This document shows positions 26,728-35,450 of a stretch of DNA of 64,000 nucleotides, in pieces. Position 1 is the stretch's first letter. Every line of letters begins with the position of its first letter. The notes below the pieces were generated by a model that was given only the letters and a program-made list of their open reading frames with translations, had not been told where the DNA came from and made no database searches. The position numbers and the translations under genes are program-made. Source of the stretch: Streptomyces tagetis (GTDB taxonomy: Bacteria; Actinomycetota; Actinomycetes; Streptomycetales; Streptomycetaceae); assembly GCF_018069565.1 (NCBI RefSeq), contig NZ_JAGPNL010000003.1:717244-781243 (forward strand), written 5' to 3'.

Positions 26728-26934
26728 ATGACCGCTCGCACCCCTGATGCCGAGCCGCTGCTGACCCCGGCTGAGGTCGCCACCATGTTCCGCGTCGACC
26801 CGAAGACGGTCACGCGCTGGGCGAAGGCCGGCAAGCTCACGTCGATCCGCACGCTCGGCGGGCATCGCCGCTACCGCGAAGCCGAGGTCCGCGCACTGCT
26901 CGCGGGCATTCCGCAGCAGCGCAGCGAAGCCTGA
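26728..26934 (+). CDS. bldC: Developmental regulator BldC (MerR-like)
   Basis: BldC is a small DNA-binding protein that holds Streptomyces in vegetative growth by repressing sporulation genes. The 68-residue product consists of one MerR-type winged helix-turn-helix: LLTPAEVATMFRVDPKTVTRWAKAGKLTSIRTLGGHRRYREAEVRALL. It has no effector domain, and BldC is known to bind direct repeats as head-to-tail oligomers. ATG 26728 follows GAGGAG by 7 nt, and the sequence is essentially the known SCO4091 product. A hairpin next to the ribosome binding site could affect translation. A U-tract terminator lies about 150 nt downstream. Confidence 0.97.
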   Translation: MTARTPDAEPLLTPAEVATMFRVDPKTVTRWAKAGKLTSIRTLGGHRRYREAEVRALLAGIPQQRSEA

Positions 26935-27424
26935 ACAACCGAATAACCGGGCAAAACGGTGCGTCCCCCAACCTGCCGAGACGCCCGGAATCATAGCTCC
27001 AAGCGACGCGGGTCCTGCCCCAACAGGCCCCCCGCCCACATCGGCTGAACACGTCGGGTGACCGACAGGGTGCGTCGTCGATCGCGCTGGACCCCCACAG
27101 GGCCCGGCGCGATCTTTTTTGTGCCCGTCGGCGGCGTGCCCGATCGCGCGGGTGAGCGGCCTTGTCGGAGTCTGGGGAGGGGTGTCGGATCGGGTCGCCG
27201 GGGGCCGCTCCGGAGGGTCACGAAGTGCCCTGACGGGTGGTGCAATTGCACATATTAAATTGACCTCGCGCAAGCGGCCCGTGAGTCCCGGAGTTTGGAA
27301 AACTGCCCCCGTGACACCCGTCACACGATGTGGCGCTTGTTGACTCCGGCATATGTGCGCTATTGGCGGCCCAGGCCCTCAGCAGCCGTACGGCGCTGGG
27401 GTGTTGGGCGCGGGGAAGCTGACG
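26935..27424 (+). other. Gene-free region after bldC with an AT-rich island
   Basis: No gene seen in 490 nt. Beyond the U-tract terminator (27080-27120) it holds the palindrome GTGCAATTGCAC (27240-27251) in an AT-rich patch (27240-27265), an inverted repeat GTGAC-ACCC-GTCAC (27311-27324) and TTGACT (27340-27345). This could be a promoter for an unannotated small RNA. Confidence 0.4.
27080..27120 (+). terminator. Intrinsic terminator with T-tract after bldC
   Basis: GATCGCGC (27080-27087) pairs with GCGCGATC (27107-27114) and is followed at once by TTTTTT (27115-27120). A textbook U-tract terminator is unusual in such GC-rich DNA. Confidence 0.8.
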
Positions 27425-27655
27425 TCACGCCAGGGACACGCCCCGTTCACCGGCGTCCGCCTGACGGGCCGTCGGCTTACCGCGCGGTGCGACGACCGCC
27501 AGGAGCGCGGGGGCGGCCGGGGCGGGCGAGTCCATCGCCAGCCGCAGTAACCGGTGGCAGACGGGGCAACGGCGCGTCACATGGCCGTACGACGACGCGG
27601 CCGACAGATGCGCGCGGAGCAGTGCCCGCGTCTCGTGCCTGACCGATGCCGCCAT
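27425..27655 (-). CDS. DUF6274-type small zinc-motif protein
   Basis: A 76-residue protein beginning MAASVRHETRALLRAHLSAAS, with a CPVCHRLLRLAM segment at 30-41 that carries a CxxCH pair which may bind zinc or haem-like metal. I recognise the start as that of the actinobacterial DUF6274 family. ATG 27655 has a perfect GGAGG 6 nt upstream; the longer open frame runs through a tRNA gene and is not real. The C-terminal half is Ala/Pro-rich and variable. Function unknown. Confidence 0.7.
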   Translation of the reverse strand: MAASVRHETRALLRAHLSAASSYGHVTRRCPVCHRLLRLAMDSPAPAAPALLAVVAPRGKPTARQADAGERGVSLA

Positions 27656-27907
27656 ACGCCACCTCCGGGGGCCGCACGGGAACGGGCCCTGCCCATTGGA
27701 GTACCGAGCGAACATGACGCCGTCAAGGCCGCCAGAGGGGCCCTGAGGGGCGCTGGGGGCCGTGGTGGGGATGGGGAGGAAGGGCCACCGGACACGGGGA
27801 CGTTGAGGCCGGTGAGGGGGCCGGCCCCCGCAGCCCGGTGCGGGTGGGCGCGCGGCGGGCCCGCGTGGAGAGGAGGCGCGTGACGGCGCGGAGTGAGGGC
27901 ATACGAA

Positions 27908-27935
27908 AAGGCCCGCACCTCGTGGTGCGGGCCTT
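27908..27935 (-). terminator. Terminator of tRNA-Asp copy 1
   Basis: A 12-bp perfect stem (27908-27919 with 27924-27935) with loop TCGT, just past the tRNA 3' end. Confidence 0.8.
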
Positions 27936-27943
27936 CTCCGATG

Positions 27944-28018
27944 CGGTCCTGACGGGATTTGAACCCGCGGCCTCCACCTTGACAGGGTGGCGAGCACTCC
28001 AAACTGCTCCACAGGACC
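27944..28018 (-). tRNA. tRNA-Asp (GUC anticodon), copy 1
   Basis: Acceptor GGTCCTG/CAGGACC, G73, anticodon arm CCACC-CTGTCAA-GGTGG gives GTC, T-loop GTTCAAATC. CCA is not encoded. The body is identical to 32329-32403. Confidence 0.95.
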
Positions 28019-28066
28019 AGATTTCGCGGCGCTTTTCGGCGTTGCGCTGCGAGAAGAGACTCTACA

Positions 28067-28099
28067 GGAGGGTGCGCCCCGGGGTCGAACTCACCCTCC
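28067..28099 (-). terminator. Probable hrpA terminator
   Basis: GGAGGGTG (28067-28074) pairs with CACCCTCC (28092-28099) around a 17-nt loop, 13 nt beyond the hrpA stop on the minus strand. Confidence 0.5.
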
Positions 28100-28111
28100 G
28101 TACGGTCCTCG

Positions 28112-31100
28112 TCACGGTGCCAGCGCGTCGATCGCCTTCACGATCCGCTTGTCGGAGACCGGGTACGCCGTCCCCAGCGCGTGCGCGAAGTAGCTGACCC
28201 GCAGCTCCTCGATCATCCAGCGCACGTCCAGGACCTGCTGCGGGACCGGGCGCCCCGCCGGCATCTGCTCCAGCAGCCAGGCGTACTCGTCGCGCATCTC
28301 CCGGACCTTCTCCATCCGGGTCGAATCCCGCTGGACGTTGGCCGGCATCTGCTGGAGGCGGCGGTCGGCGGCGACCAGATAGCGCATCAGGTCCGGCAGC
28401 CGCCCGAGCCCCGCCTCCGTCACGAAGCCCGGCTTCACCAGCGCGTCGAGCTGGGCCCGTACGTCCTGGAGGTTGGGCAGGAGCGCGGGGCTGCGCACGG
28501 ACTTGAGCCGGCGTTCGCACGCCTGCCAGGCGGCCAGCACCTGCTGGACCCGGTCCACCGCCTGCACGGTGGTGTCCACGATCTCCGCCCGGACCCGGTC
28601 GTACAGCTTCCGGTAGGACTCCTCGTCCCAGGCCGGACCGCCGAAGCCGGCGATCAGCCGGTCGGCCGCGGCCGTCGCGCAGTCCTCGAAGAGCGCCTGG
28701 ATGGAACCGTGCGGATTGGCGGACAGCGCGAGCTTCTGCTGGTTGGTGAGCTTTTCGGATGCGAACTTCGCGGGGTTGACCGGAATGGTGCGCAGGATCA
28801 GCCGGCGCGTCCCCTTCCACATCGCCTGCGCCTGCTCGGCCTCCGTGTCGAAGAGGCGTACGGAGACGGTGTCGCCGTCGTCGACCAGCGCCGGGTAGGC
28901 CCGCACCGGCTGGCCGGCCCGGCGGGTCTCGAAGACGCGGCTCAGCGTGCCGATGGTCCAGTCGGTCAGCCCGGTGCGCTCCAGGGACTCCCCGCCCCGG
29001 CGTTCGGCCGTGGCCGCCGCGGCCTGGGAGATCGCCTTGCGGGCCTTCGGGCGGAGCCGGAGCCTGAGCGCCTCCAGGTCCTTGTCCTCGGCCAGCGTGC
29101 GGCGCCGCTCGTCGACGATCCGGAAGGTGATCTTGAGGTGGTCGGGGACCTTGGCCCAGTCGAAGTCGGTGGCCTCGAAGGGGACGCCCACCATGCGCCG
29201 CAGTTCGCGGGCCATGGTCGTCGTCAGCGGCTCCTGGAGCGGGACGGCCCGTTCCAGGAACGCCTTCGCGTGGTTCGGCGCCGGGACGTAGTGGCGGCGG
29301 ACCGGCTTGGGCAGGGAGCGGATCAGCTCCGTGACGACCTCTTCGCGCAGGCCCGGGATCTGCCAGTCGAAGCCCTCGTCGGTGACCTGGTTGAGCACCT
29401 GGAGCGGGACGTGCACGGTGACGCCGTCGGCGTCCGCGCCCGGCTCGAACTGGTAGGTGACGCGGAACTTCAGCGGCCCCTGCCGCCAGGAGTCCGGGTA
29501 GTCGTCCTTGGTGACCGCGCCGGCCTTCTCGTTGACGAGCATCTCGCGCTCGAAGTCGAGGAAGTCGGGCCGCTCGTGGTGCTCGCGCTTCCACCAGGAG
29601 TCGAAGTGCGCGCCGGAGACGACGTGTTCGGGCACCCGCTGGTCGTAGAAGTCGAAGAGCGTCTCGTCGTCGACGACGATGTCCCGGCGCCGGGCGCGGT
29701 TCTCCAGCTCCGCCACCTCGCCGAGGAGCCGGCGGTTGTCGGCGAAGAACTTGTGGTGGGTGCGCCAGTCGCCCTCGACCAGGGCGTGCCGGATGAACAG
29801 GTCGCGGCTGACCTCGGCGTCGATCCGCCCGTAGTTCACCTTGCGCTGGGCGACGATCGGCACCCCGTACAGGGTGACCTTCTCGTACGCCATCACGGCC
29901 GCCTGGTCCTTCTCCCAGTGCGGTTCGCTGTAGGTGCGCTTGAGGAGGTGGCCGGCGAGCGGTTCGACCCACTCGGGCTCGATCTTGGCGTTGACCCGGG
30001 CCCAGAGGCGGGAGGTCTCGACGAGTTCGGCGGACATCACGAACCGCGGGGGCTTCTTGAAGAGCGCCGATCCGGGGAAGAGGGCGAACTTGGCGTTGCG
30101 GGCGCCCAGGTACTCGTTCTTGGCGCCGTCCTTCACGTCCTTCATGCCGACGTGGGAGAGGAGCCCGGCCAGCAGCGAGATGTGGACGCGGTCGCCGGGG
30201 GCGTCCTGGTCGTTGAGGTGGATGCCCATCTGCCGGGCGACCGTGCGCAGTTGCGTGTAGATGTCCTGCCACTCGCGGACCCGCAGGAAGTTGAGGTACT
30301 CCTGCTTGCACATCCGCCGGAAGGAGGAGGAGCCGCGCTCCTTCTGCTGTTCGCGCAGATAGCGCCAGAGGTTGAGGTAGGCGAGGAAGTCGCTGGTCTC
30401 GTCCTTGAAGCGGGCGTGCTGCTGGTCGGCCTGGGCCTGCTTCTCCGCCGGGCGCTCCCTCGGGTCCTGGATGGAGAGGGCCGCGGCTATGACCATGACC
30501 TCGCGGACGCAGCCGTTCTTGTCGGCCTCCAGCACCATGCGGGCCAGGCGCGGGTCGACGGGGAGCTGGGCGAGTTTGCGGCCGGTCTCCGTGAGCCGGT
30601 CGCGCGGGTCCTTCTGCGCCGGGTCGAGCGCGCCCAGCTCCTGGAGGAGCTGCACGCCGTCGCGGATGTTGCGGTGGTCCGGCGGGTCGATGAAGGGGAA
30701 CTTCTCGATGTCGCCGAGGCCGGCTGCGGTCATCTGGAGGATGACGGAGGCCAGGTTGGTGCGGAGGATCTCCGCGTCGGTGAACTCGGGCCGGGCGAGG
30801 AAGTCGTCCTCGCTGTAGAGGCGGATGCAGATGCCGTCGCTGGTGCGTCCGCAGCGGCCCTTGCGCTGGTTGGCGCTGGCCTGCGAGACCGGCTCGATCG
30901 GCAGCCGCTGGACCTTGGTGCGGTGGCTGTAGCGGGAGATCCGCGCGAAGCCGGGGTCGATGACGTACTTGATGCCCGGCACGGTCAGCGAGGTCTCGGC
31001 GACGTTGGTGGCGAGCACGATCCGGCGCCCGGAGTGCCGCTGGAAGACGCGGTGCTGCTCGGCGTGGGAGAGCCGGGCGTACAGCGGGAGGATCTCGGTG

Positions 31101-32080
31101 CGCTGCCAGTCGGCGCCCGATCCGCGGGGCTGCTTCCGCTTCTCCAGGGCGTCGGCGGTGTCCCGGATCTCCCGCTCGCCGGAGAGGAAGACGAGGATGT
31201 CGCCCGGTCCCTCGCCCATCAGCTCGTCGACGGCCTCGGTGATCGCGGTGATCTGGTCCCGGTCCGCGTCCTCGCCGTCCTCCTCCAGCAGCGGGCGGTA
31301 GCGCACCTCCACGGGGTACGTCCGGCCGCTCACCTCGATGATCGGGGCGTCGCCGAAGTGCCGGGAGAAGCGCTCGGGGTCGATGGTGGCCGAGGTGATG
31401 ACGACCTTGAGGTCGGGCCGCTTCGGCAGGAGCTGCGCGAGGTAGCCCAGCAGGAAGTCGATGTTGAGGGACCGCTCGTGCGCCTCGTCGATGATGATCG
31501 TGTCGTACGCGCGCAGCTCGCGGTCGGTCTGGATCTCGGCGAGCAGGATGCCGTCCGTCATCAGCTTGATGAAGGTGGCCTCGGGGTCGACCTGATCGGT
31601 GAACCGGACCTTCCAGCCGACGGTCTCGCCGAGCGGCGTGTCCAGCTCCTCGGCGACCCGCTCGGCGACGGTGCGCGCCGCGATCCGCCGCGGCTGGGTG
31701 TGGCCGATCATGCCGCGCAGCCCGCGGCCCAGCTCGACGCAGATCTTGGGGATCTGGGTGGTCTTCCCGGACCCGGTCTCACCGGCGACGATGACGACCT
31801 GGTGGTCGCGGATGGCCGCCGCGATGGCGTCCTTCCTCTGGCTGACGGGAAGCTGCTCGGGGTAGCTGACGGCGGGGATGCGGGCCCGTCGCTCGCCGAT
31901 GCGCTGCTCGGCCTTGACGACCTGCGCCTCGATCTCGGCGAGGACGGAGGCGCGGGCCTCCGGCTTACGGATCTTCCGCGCACCTTCGAGCCGGCGGCCG
32001 AGCCGGTGCGCGTCGCGCAGGGACAGCTCGGTCAGCCGGGAGGCGAGGGCGCCGAGGGCGGGGGCGGGGTGCGTAGACAT
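28112..32080 (-). CDS. hrpA: ATP-dependent RNA helicase HrpA (DEAH box)
   Basis: A 1322-residue DEAH/RHA helicase. Walker A is GETGSGKT at 100-107, DEAH at 198-201, followed by SATID, and motif VI as QRKGRCGRTSDG; the HA2/winged-helix region and the long DUF3418 C-terminal domain follow, as in E. coli HrpA (about 1300 residues). HrpA resolves stalled or collided ribosomes and mRNA structures. ATG 32080 gives MSTHPAPALG and is preferred as the first start in frame. It is transcribed toward tRNA-Asp, with a probable terminator after it. It matches SCO4092 by position and length. Confidence 0.95.
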   Translation of the reverse strand: MSTHPAPALGALASRLTELSLRDAHRLGRRLEGARKIRKPEARASVLAEIEAQVVKAEQRIGERRARIPAVSYPEQLPVSQRKDAIAAAIRDHQVVIVAGETGSGKTTQIPKICVELGRGLRGMIGHTQPRRIAARTVAERVAEELDTPLGETVGWKVRFTDQVDPEATFIKLMTDGILLAEIQTDRELRAYDTIIIDEAHERSLNIDFLLGYLAQLLPKRPDLKVVITSATIDPERFSRHFGDAPIIEVSGRTYPVEVRYRPLLEEDGEDADRDQITAITEAVDELMGEGPGDILVFLSGEREIRDTADALEKRKQPRGSGADWQRTEILPLYARLSHAEQHRVFQRHSGRRIVLATNVAETSLTVPGIKYVIDPGFARISRYSHRTKVQRLPIEPVSQASANQRKGRCGRTSDGICIRLYSEDDFLARPEFTDAEILRTNLASVILQMTAAGLGDIEKFPFIDPPDHRNIRDGVQLLQELGALDPAQKDPRDRLTETGRKLAQLPVDPRLARMVLEADKNGCVREVMVIAAALSIQDPRERPAEKQAQADQQHARFKDETSDFLAYLNLWRYLREQQKERGSSSFRRMCKQEYLNFLRVREWQDIYTQLRTVARQMGIHLNDQDAPGDRVHISLLAGLLSHVGMKDVKDGAKNEYLGARNAKFALFPGSALFKKPPRFVMSAELVETSRLWARVNAKIEPEWVEPLAGHLLKRTYSEPHWEKDQAAVMAYEKVTLYGVPIVAQRKVNYGRIDAEVSRDLFIRHALVEGDWRTHHKFFADNRRLLGEVAELENRARRRDIVVDDETLFDFYDQRVPEHVVSGAHFDSWWKREHHERPDFLDFEREMLVNEKAGAVTKDDYPDSWRQGPLKFRVTYQFEPGADADGVTVHVPLQVLNQVTDEGFDWQIPGLREEVVTELIRSLPKPVRRHYVPAPNHAKAFLERAVPLQEPLTTTMARELRRMVGVPFEATDFDWAKVPDHLKITFRIVDERRRTLAEDKDLEALRLRLRPKARKAISQAAAATAERRGGESLERTGLTDWTIGTLSRVFETRRAGQPVRAYPALVDDGDTVSVRLFDTEAEQAQAMWKGTRRLILRTIPVNPAKFASEKLTNQQKLALSANPHGSIQALFEDCATAAADRLIAGFGGPAWDEESYRKLYDRVRAEIVDTTVQAVDRVQQVLAAWQACERRLKSVRSPALLPNLQDVRAQLDALVKPGFVTEAGLGRLPDLMRYLVAADRRLQQMPANVQRDSTRMEKVREMRDEYAWLLEQMPAGRPVPQQVLDVRWMIEELRVSYFAHALGTAYPVSDKRIVKAIDALAP

Positions 32081-32197
32081 ACGGAATCCAGGATCTCATC
32101 CCCCGGAAATTCCTGGCGAGCGCTTTTACCCCGGGCCGGGGGCCGGGGTACCGGGAGCGCGACCGACCCGGACCTGCGGCGGAACATGGGCAACGAC

Positions 32198-32225
32198 AAG
32201 GCCCCGATCCGAGGATCGGGGCCTT
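32198..32225 (-). terminator. Terminator of the tRNA-Phe unit
   Basis: An 11-bp perfect stem (AAGGCCCCGAT with ATCGGGGCCTT) closes on a 6-nt loop, immediately past the tRNA-Phe 3' end on the minus strand. Confidence 0.75.
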
Positions 32226-32230
32226 TGCTG

Positions 32231-32304
32231 TGGCTGGGGCCGGGGTCGAACCGGCGACCTTCCGCTTTTCAGGCGGACGCTCGTACCAACTGAGCTACCC
32301 AGCC
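32231..32304 (-). tRNA. tRNA-Phe (GAA anticodon)
   Basis: Acceptor GGCTGGG/CCCAGCC, A73, anticodon arm TCCGC-CTGAAAA-GCGGA gives GAA, T-loop GTTCGACCC. CCA is not encoded. Confidence 0.95.
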
Positions 32305-32306
32305 GC

Positions 32307-32326
32307 GAGGTTTCACGTGAAACCTC
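32307..32326. promoter_or_regulatory. parS site (ParB binding)
   Basis: A 20-bp perfect palindrome whose core GTTTCACGTGAAAC (32310-32323) is the known Streptomyces parS consensus. It lies in the 24-nt gap between tRNA-Phe and tRNA-Asp. parS sites in this genus cluster within a few hundred kb of oriC, which agrees with the gene content here. Confidence 0.9.
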
Positions 32327-32328
32327 AG

Positions 32329-32403
32329 CGGTCCTGACGGGATTTGAACCCGCGGCCTCCACCTTGACAGGGTGGCGAGCACTCCAAACTGCTCCACAGG
32401 ACC
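32329..32403 (-). tRNA. tRNA-Asp (GUC anticodon), copy 2
   Basis: Same body as 27944-28018: acceptor GGTCCTG/CAGGACC, G73, anticodon GTC. CCA is not encoded. Confidence 0.95.
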
Positions 32404-32453
32404 AAGTGGACGGGGTGCGAAGCTGCGACGCAAGTCTCGCACACCGTACTGCG

Positions 32454-32526
32454 TGCCCCCAACGGGATTCGAACCCGTGCTACCGCCTTGAAAGGGCGGC
32501 GTCCTAGGCCGCTAGACGATGAGGGC
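32454..32526 (-). tRNA. tRNA-Glu (UUC anticodon)
   Basis: Acceptor GCCCTCA/TGGGGGC, A73, anticodon arm CCGCC-CTTTCAA-GGCGG gives TTC, T-loop GTTCGAATC. CCA is not encoded. Glu, Asp and Phe tRNAs lie in tandem and are probably co-transcribed. Confidence 0.95.
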
Positions 32527-32606
32527 TATCGGCCCGCCTGGGCGCTTCTCAGCGCGTCGGGGACGTGAGAAGCATAGGGGATGGCGGGACCTATCGCCAA
32601 AACGGT

Positions 32607-34223
32607 TTACGGGGCATTCGGCGTCGGCGTGCCGGGCGTGGCGGAGCCTTCGCTCCCCGACGGGCTCGGCCCGGTCGGGGACGGTGTCGCGCCGGGCTGG
32701 TTCTCCTTCGGCAGATGCCGGCTGACCTCGGCCGTCGTCAGTCCCAGACCGCCGAGCTTGATCTCGTCCCACGCCTGGAGACGCCGGGTGTCCCGGTCGA
32801 AATAGAGGATCGACGCCTGGATCGGATCGGGGTGCTCGCCCTCCACCGCCCGCAGTCCGCTGCCGCCCGTGGAACCCTCGACGCGGAGCCGGGTGCCGAA
32901 CTTCATGACCTCCATGCTCGGGCGGTGGAGATGGCCCGACAGCACCAGCGGAACATCGCCGTCCACCACCCGGGCCGCCGACGGCTCGTGCACCACGGCC
33001 ACGTCCACCGGGGTGCCGGCGGTCTGCTGGTCGCGCAGGGCGGAGGCCAGCCGGGCGCCGGCCAGCTCCTGGGACGCCTCCGCGCCGGGCTTGGCCGCCC
33101 GGTCGGGGGTGAACTGGGGGTCGCCGATGCCGGCGAAGCGCAGCCCGGCGATGGTCAGGGCCCGGCCGTCGTCCAGGACGTGCGCGTTCCTCAGGCCCTT
33201 CAGGTACTCCTGGGTGACCATCGAGTCGTGGTTGCCGCGCACCCAGACATAGGGGGCGCCCAGATCCTTGACCGGGTCCAGGAAGCCGTTCTCCGCCGCC
33301 GTGCCGTGGTCCATCGTGTCGCCGGAGTCGACGATCACGTTCACGTCGTACTGCTCCACCAGCGAGGCGATGATCTTCCAGCTCGCCGGGTTGAGGTGGA
33401 TGTCGGAGACGTGCAGCACCCGCAGCGTGCTCGGGTCGGGCCGGTAGGCGGGGAGCGTGGAGGTGACGTCGTAGAGCTTGGTCACGTTGGTCACCAGGCG
33501 GGCCAGCTCCTGCTGGTACACGTCGAACTCGGTCACGATGCTCCGCGCGTCGCCCACCAGGGAGGGCGCGGAGGAGAGCAGTCCGGAGAACTTCGGCTCC
33601 AGGACGGAGTCCGGGTTCCAGGTCGCGTACGCGGTGCCGCCGGAGGCCACCAGCAGCGTCAGCGCCAGACCGCCGGCGGCCAGGGCGCGGCGGGGCCGCC
33701 GGTAGACCACCAGGCCGAGCGCCGTGGCGCCGGTGACCACGGCGACGCAGGAGCGGACCGCCAGGTCGAGGGTGCCGCGCCCGACGTCCCGCGCCACCTC
33801 GTCCTGGAGCCCGGAGAACCGCTCGGGACGGTCCACCAGCGCCTGGGCGCGGGCCGGGTCGAGCTGGTCCACGTTGACGTCGAGGCGGACCGGGGCGACG
33901 TGGCTGTCCAACTGGAGGGCGCCCAGCGGCGACACGTTGATCTTCGTGCCGCCGGCCAGCGAGGGGCGCAGGGTCATCGTCGTGTTCATCGGGCCGACCG
34001 GGACGCGCACGTTGCCCACCACCAGCAGGCCCAGCCAGGCGCCGAGCAGGACGACGGTGATCATGCCGAGGGCACGGGTCAGCGGGCGGGAACGGGGCGT
34101 GAGGCCCACCGCCGTGGACGCCGGCCGGGTTCGGCGGCGGAGCGAGAGGGTGCGCGGGGCGCGGCGGATGCGGTTCATCACCTCGGCCATGACGTGCGGG
34201 AATGCGGCGGGGACGCGGGACAT
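32607..34223 (-). CDS. Membrane-anchored metallophosphoesterase
   Basis: A 538-residue protein of the calcineurin-like superfamily. Three hydrophobic segments in the N-terminal 240 residues (GMITVVLLGAWLGLLVVG; CVAVVTGATALGLVV; LAAGGLALTLLVASGG) anchor it. The C-terminal domain carries all five metal motifs in order: VSDIHLN (DxH), VDSGDTMD (GDxxD), VRGNHDS (GNHD), VVHEP and LSGHLH (GHxH). The large loop between helices 1 and 2, and probably the enzyme domain, lie outside or inside depending on topology, which I cannot settle. The tail is Pro/Ser/Thr-rich. ATG 34223 is tentative: starts at 34190 and 34178 are possible and none has a good ribosome binding site. Divergent from the mini-zincin gene. 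Confidence 0.88.
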   Translation of the reverse strand: MSRVPAAFPHVMAEVMNRIRRAPRTLSLRRRTRPASTAVGLTPRSRPLTRALGMITVVLLGAWLGLLVVGNVRVPVGPMNTTMTLRPSLAGGTKINVSPLGALQLDSHVAPVRLDVNVDQLDPARAQALVDRPERFSGLQDEVARDVGRGTLDLAVRSCVAVVTGATALGLVVYRRPRRALAAGGLALTLLVASGGTAYATWNPDSVLEPKFSGLLSSAPSLVGDARSIVTEFDVYQQELARLVTNVTKLYDVTSTLPAYRPDPSTLRVLHVSDIHLNPASWKIIASLVEQYDVNVIVDSGDTMDHGTAAENGFLDPVKDLGAPYVWVRGNHDSMVTQEYLKGLRNAHVLDDGRALTIAGLRFAGIGDPQFTPDRAAKPGAEASQELAGARLASALRDQQTAGTPVDVAVVHEPSAARVVDGDVPLVLSGHLHRPSMEVMKFGTRLRVEGSTGGSGLRAVEGEHPDPIQASILYFDRDTRRLQAWDEIKLGGLGLTTAEVSRHLPKENQPGATPSPTGPSPSGSEGSATPGTPTPNAP

Positions 34224-34279
34224 TGGGGCCGTATGCCCCTGCCCCGGGGCGGATATGCGAGGTCGGGTCGTGACGGCAG

Positions 34280-34308
34280 TGTCATACCGATGTGTCGTAT
34301 CCGACAAT
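34280..34308 (+). promoter_or_regulatory. Promoter of the mini-zincin gene, probably leaderless
   Basis: TGTCAT (34280-34285), 17 nt, GACAAT (34303-34308), then 6 nt to GTG 34315. Confidence 0.45.
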
Positions 34309-34314
34309 GGGTCT

Positions 34315-34665
34315 GTGCTGGAGATGACGCGCGAGGAGTTCGAGGAACTGGTCGCCGAGGCGCTGGACCGGGTCCCCCCGGAGCTGACACGGCTCATGGA
34401 CAACGTGGCGGTCTTCGTCGAGGACGAGCCGCCCGCCGACGACCCGGACCTGCTCGGACTCTACGAGGGGACACCGCTGACCGAACGCGGCGAGTGGTAC
34501 GCGGGGGTGCTCCCGGACCGGATCACCATCTACCGGGGGCCGACGCTGCGCTTCTGCGAGACCCGCGAGGACGTCGTCGCGGAGACGGAGGTGACGGTGG
34601 TGCACGAGATCGCGCACCACTTCGGCATCGACGACGCGCGGCTGCACGACCTCGGGTACGGGTGA
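34315..34665 (+). CDS. Minimal zincin metallopeptidase (DUF1025/Zincin_1)
   Basis: A 116-residue protein with the metzincin-like motif VVHEIAHHFGID at its end (HExxH plus a third ligand downstream), and the conserved run LTRLMDNVAVFVEDEP and YRGPTLRFCETREDVV typical of the Zincin_1 family. Substrates are unknown. GTG 34315 (VLEMTREEFEELVAEALD) is preferred to ATG 34324; a promoter-like -10 sits 6 nt upstream and no ribosome binding site is present. It shares a divergent promoter region with the metallophosphoesterase gene. Confidence 0.9.
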   Translation: MLEMTREEFEELVAEALDRVPPELTRLMDNVAVFVEDEPPADDPDLLGLYEGTPLTERGEWYAGVLPDRITIYRGPTLRFCETREDVVAETEVTVVHEIAHHFGIDDARLHDLGYG

Positions 34666-34780
34666 CGCCGCCGGCCCTCCGGACGGCTCCGGGTGACGGT
34701 CTCCGCCCTGGGACGCGTGTCCTCTTGTGGGTGACGGGAGTTGGGCACGGCGACTCCTTGACCTCCGGAGGTGGCCGCCC

Positions 34781-35320
34781 GTGCGCCCCTTGTACGTACC
34801 CGCCCGTCTGACCGCCACCCTCCTGGCCGTCGCCGCTGCCGCCGGCTGCGTCAACGTCGGCGACGACGAGTCCGGCCGGAGCGCGCGGCCGTCGCAATCC
34901 GCCGGCGAGCGGGCCGGCGACGCGCCCGGCGCGGGCCCGGCGCTCCCGGGCGGTCCGGCCGGGTACGGCCAGGCCGGGGGCGGTGACGGGCACGGCCGCG
35001 GCAAGGACGCCGGGGGCGGCGACGGAAAGGCCGGCAAGGACGGGGACGGCAAGGACGGGGCCGAGGGCGCGGACCGCTCGGGCGCGCCGACCGCCGGCCC
35101 CTCCGGTTCGGCCCCGTCCAAGGGCGGCCCCGGCGAACCGGCCCCCACCCGTACGACGCTCCCGGAGCCCCCGCCCGAGCCGGAGCCGTCGGCCACGCCC
35201 GAACCGCCCGACCCGCCGGCGCCGGAGCCGACACCCGAGCCGTCCTCGTCCGCGCACGAACCGCCGGGCACCCAGCTCGCCCAGCGCGAGCCGGCACCGC
35301 GGGCGGGGGTGCCGGTGTAG
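34781..35320 (+). CDS. Low-complexity lipoprotein
   Basis: A 179-residue predicted lipoprotein. The signal peptide VRPLYVPARLTATLLAVAAAAGC ends in a lipobox with Cys23. The rest is Gly/Asp/Lys-rich (about 60-110) then Pro/Glu-rich (about 118-165), with no folded domain visible; it may be a wall-spanning spacer. GTG 34781 follows CCGGAGG by 10 nt. Because the composition is simple, the frame choice rests on the signal peptide and ribosome binding site. Confidence 0.65.
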   Translation: MRPLYVPARLTATLLAVAAAAGCVNVGDDESGRSARPSQSAGERAGDAPGAGPALPGGPAGYGQAGGGDGHGRGKDAGGGDGKAGKDGDGKDGAEGADRSGAPTAGPSGSAPSKGGPGEPAPTRTTLPEPPPEPEPSATPEPPDPPAPEPTPEPSSSAHEPPGTQLAQREPAPRAGVPV

Positions 35321-35450
35321 GGCTGCCTACGCGGGGGCGGGGCCCTGGCGTAGGCGTGGGTCACTGGCGTGGGCGCGGGGCCTCGTCGTGGGCGCGGGGC
35401 CGTGGCGGAAACGGGCCGGACCACCCGCTCGGCCCATGTGACCACTCGGT

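Noticed and set aside
27240..27265. BldC binding site downstream of its own gene
   Set aside because: AATT pairs here are 14 bp apart centre to centre, not the spacing I remember for BldC direct repeats.
27425..28012. Long minus-strand version of the DUF6274 gene starting at 28012
   Set aside because: The extra 119 codons pass through tRNA-Asp and its terminator; the ATG at 27655 with GGAGG is the proper start.
28181..32293. A 1370-codon plus-strand frame opposite hrpA
   Set aside because: Antisense shadow of hrpA; it even runs through a tRNA gene.
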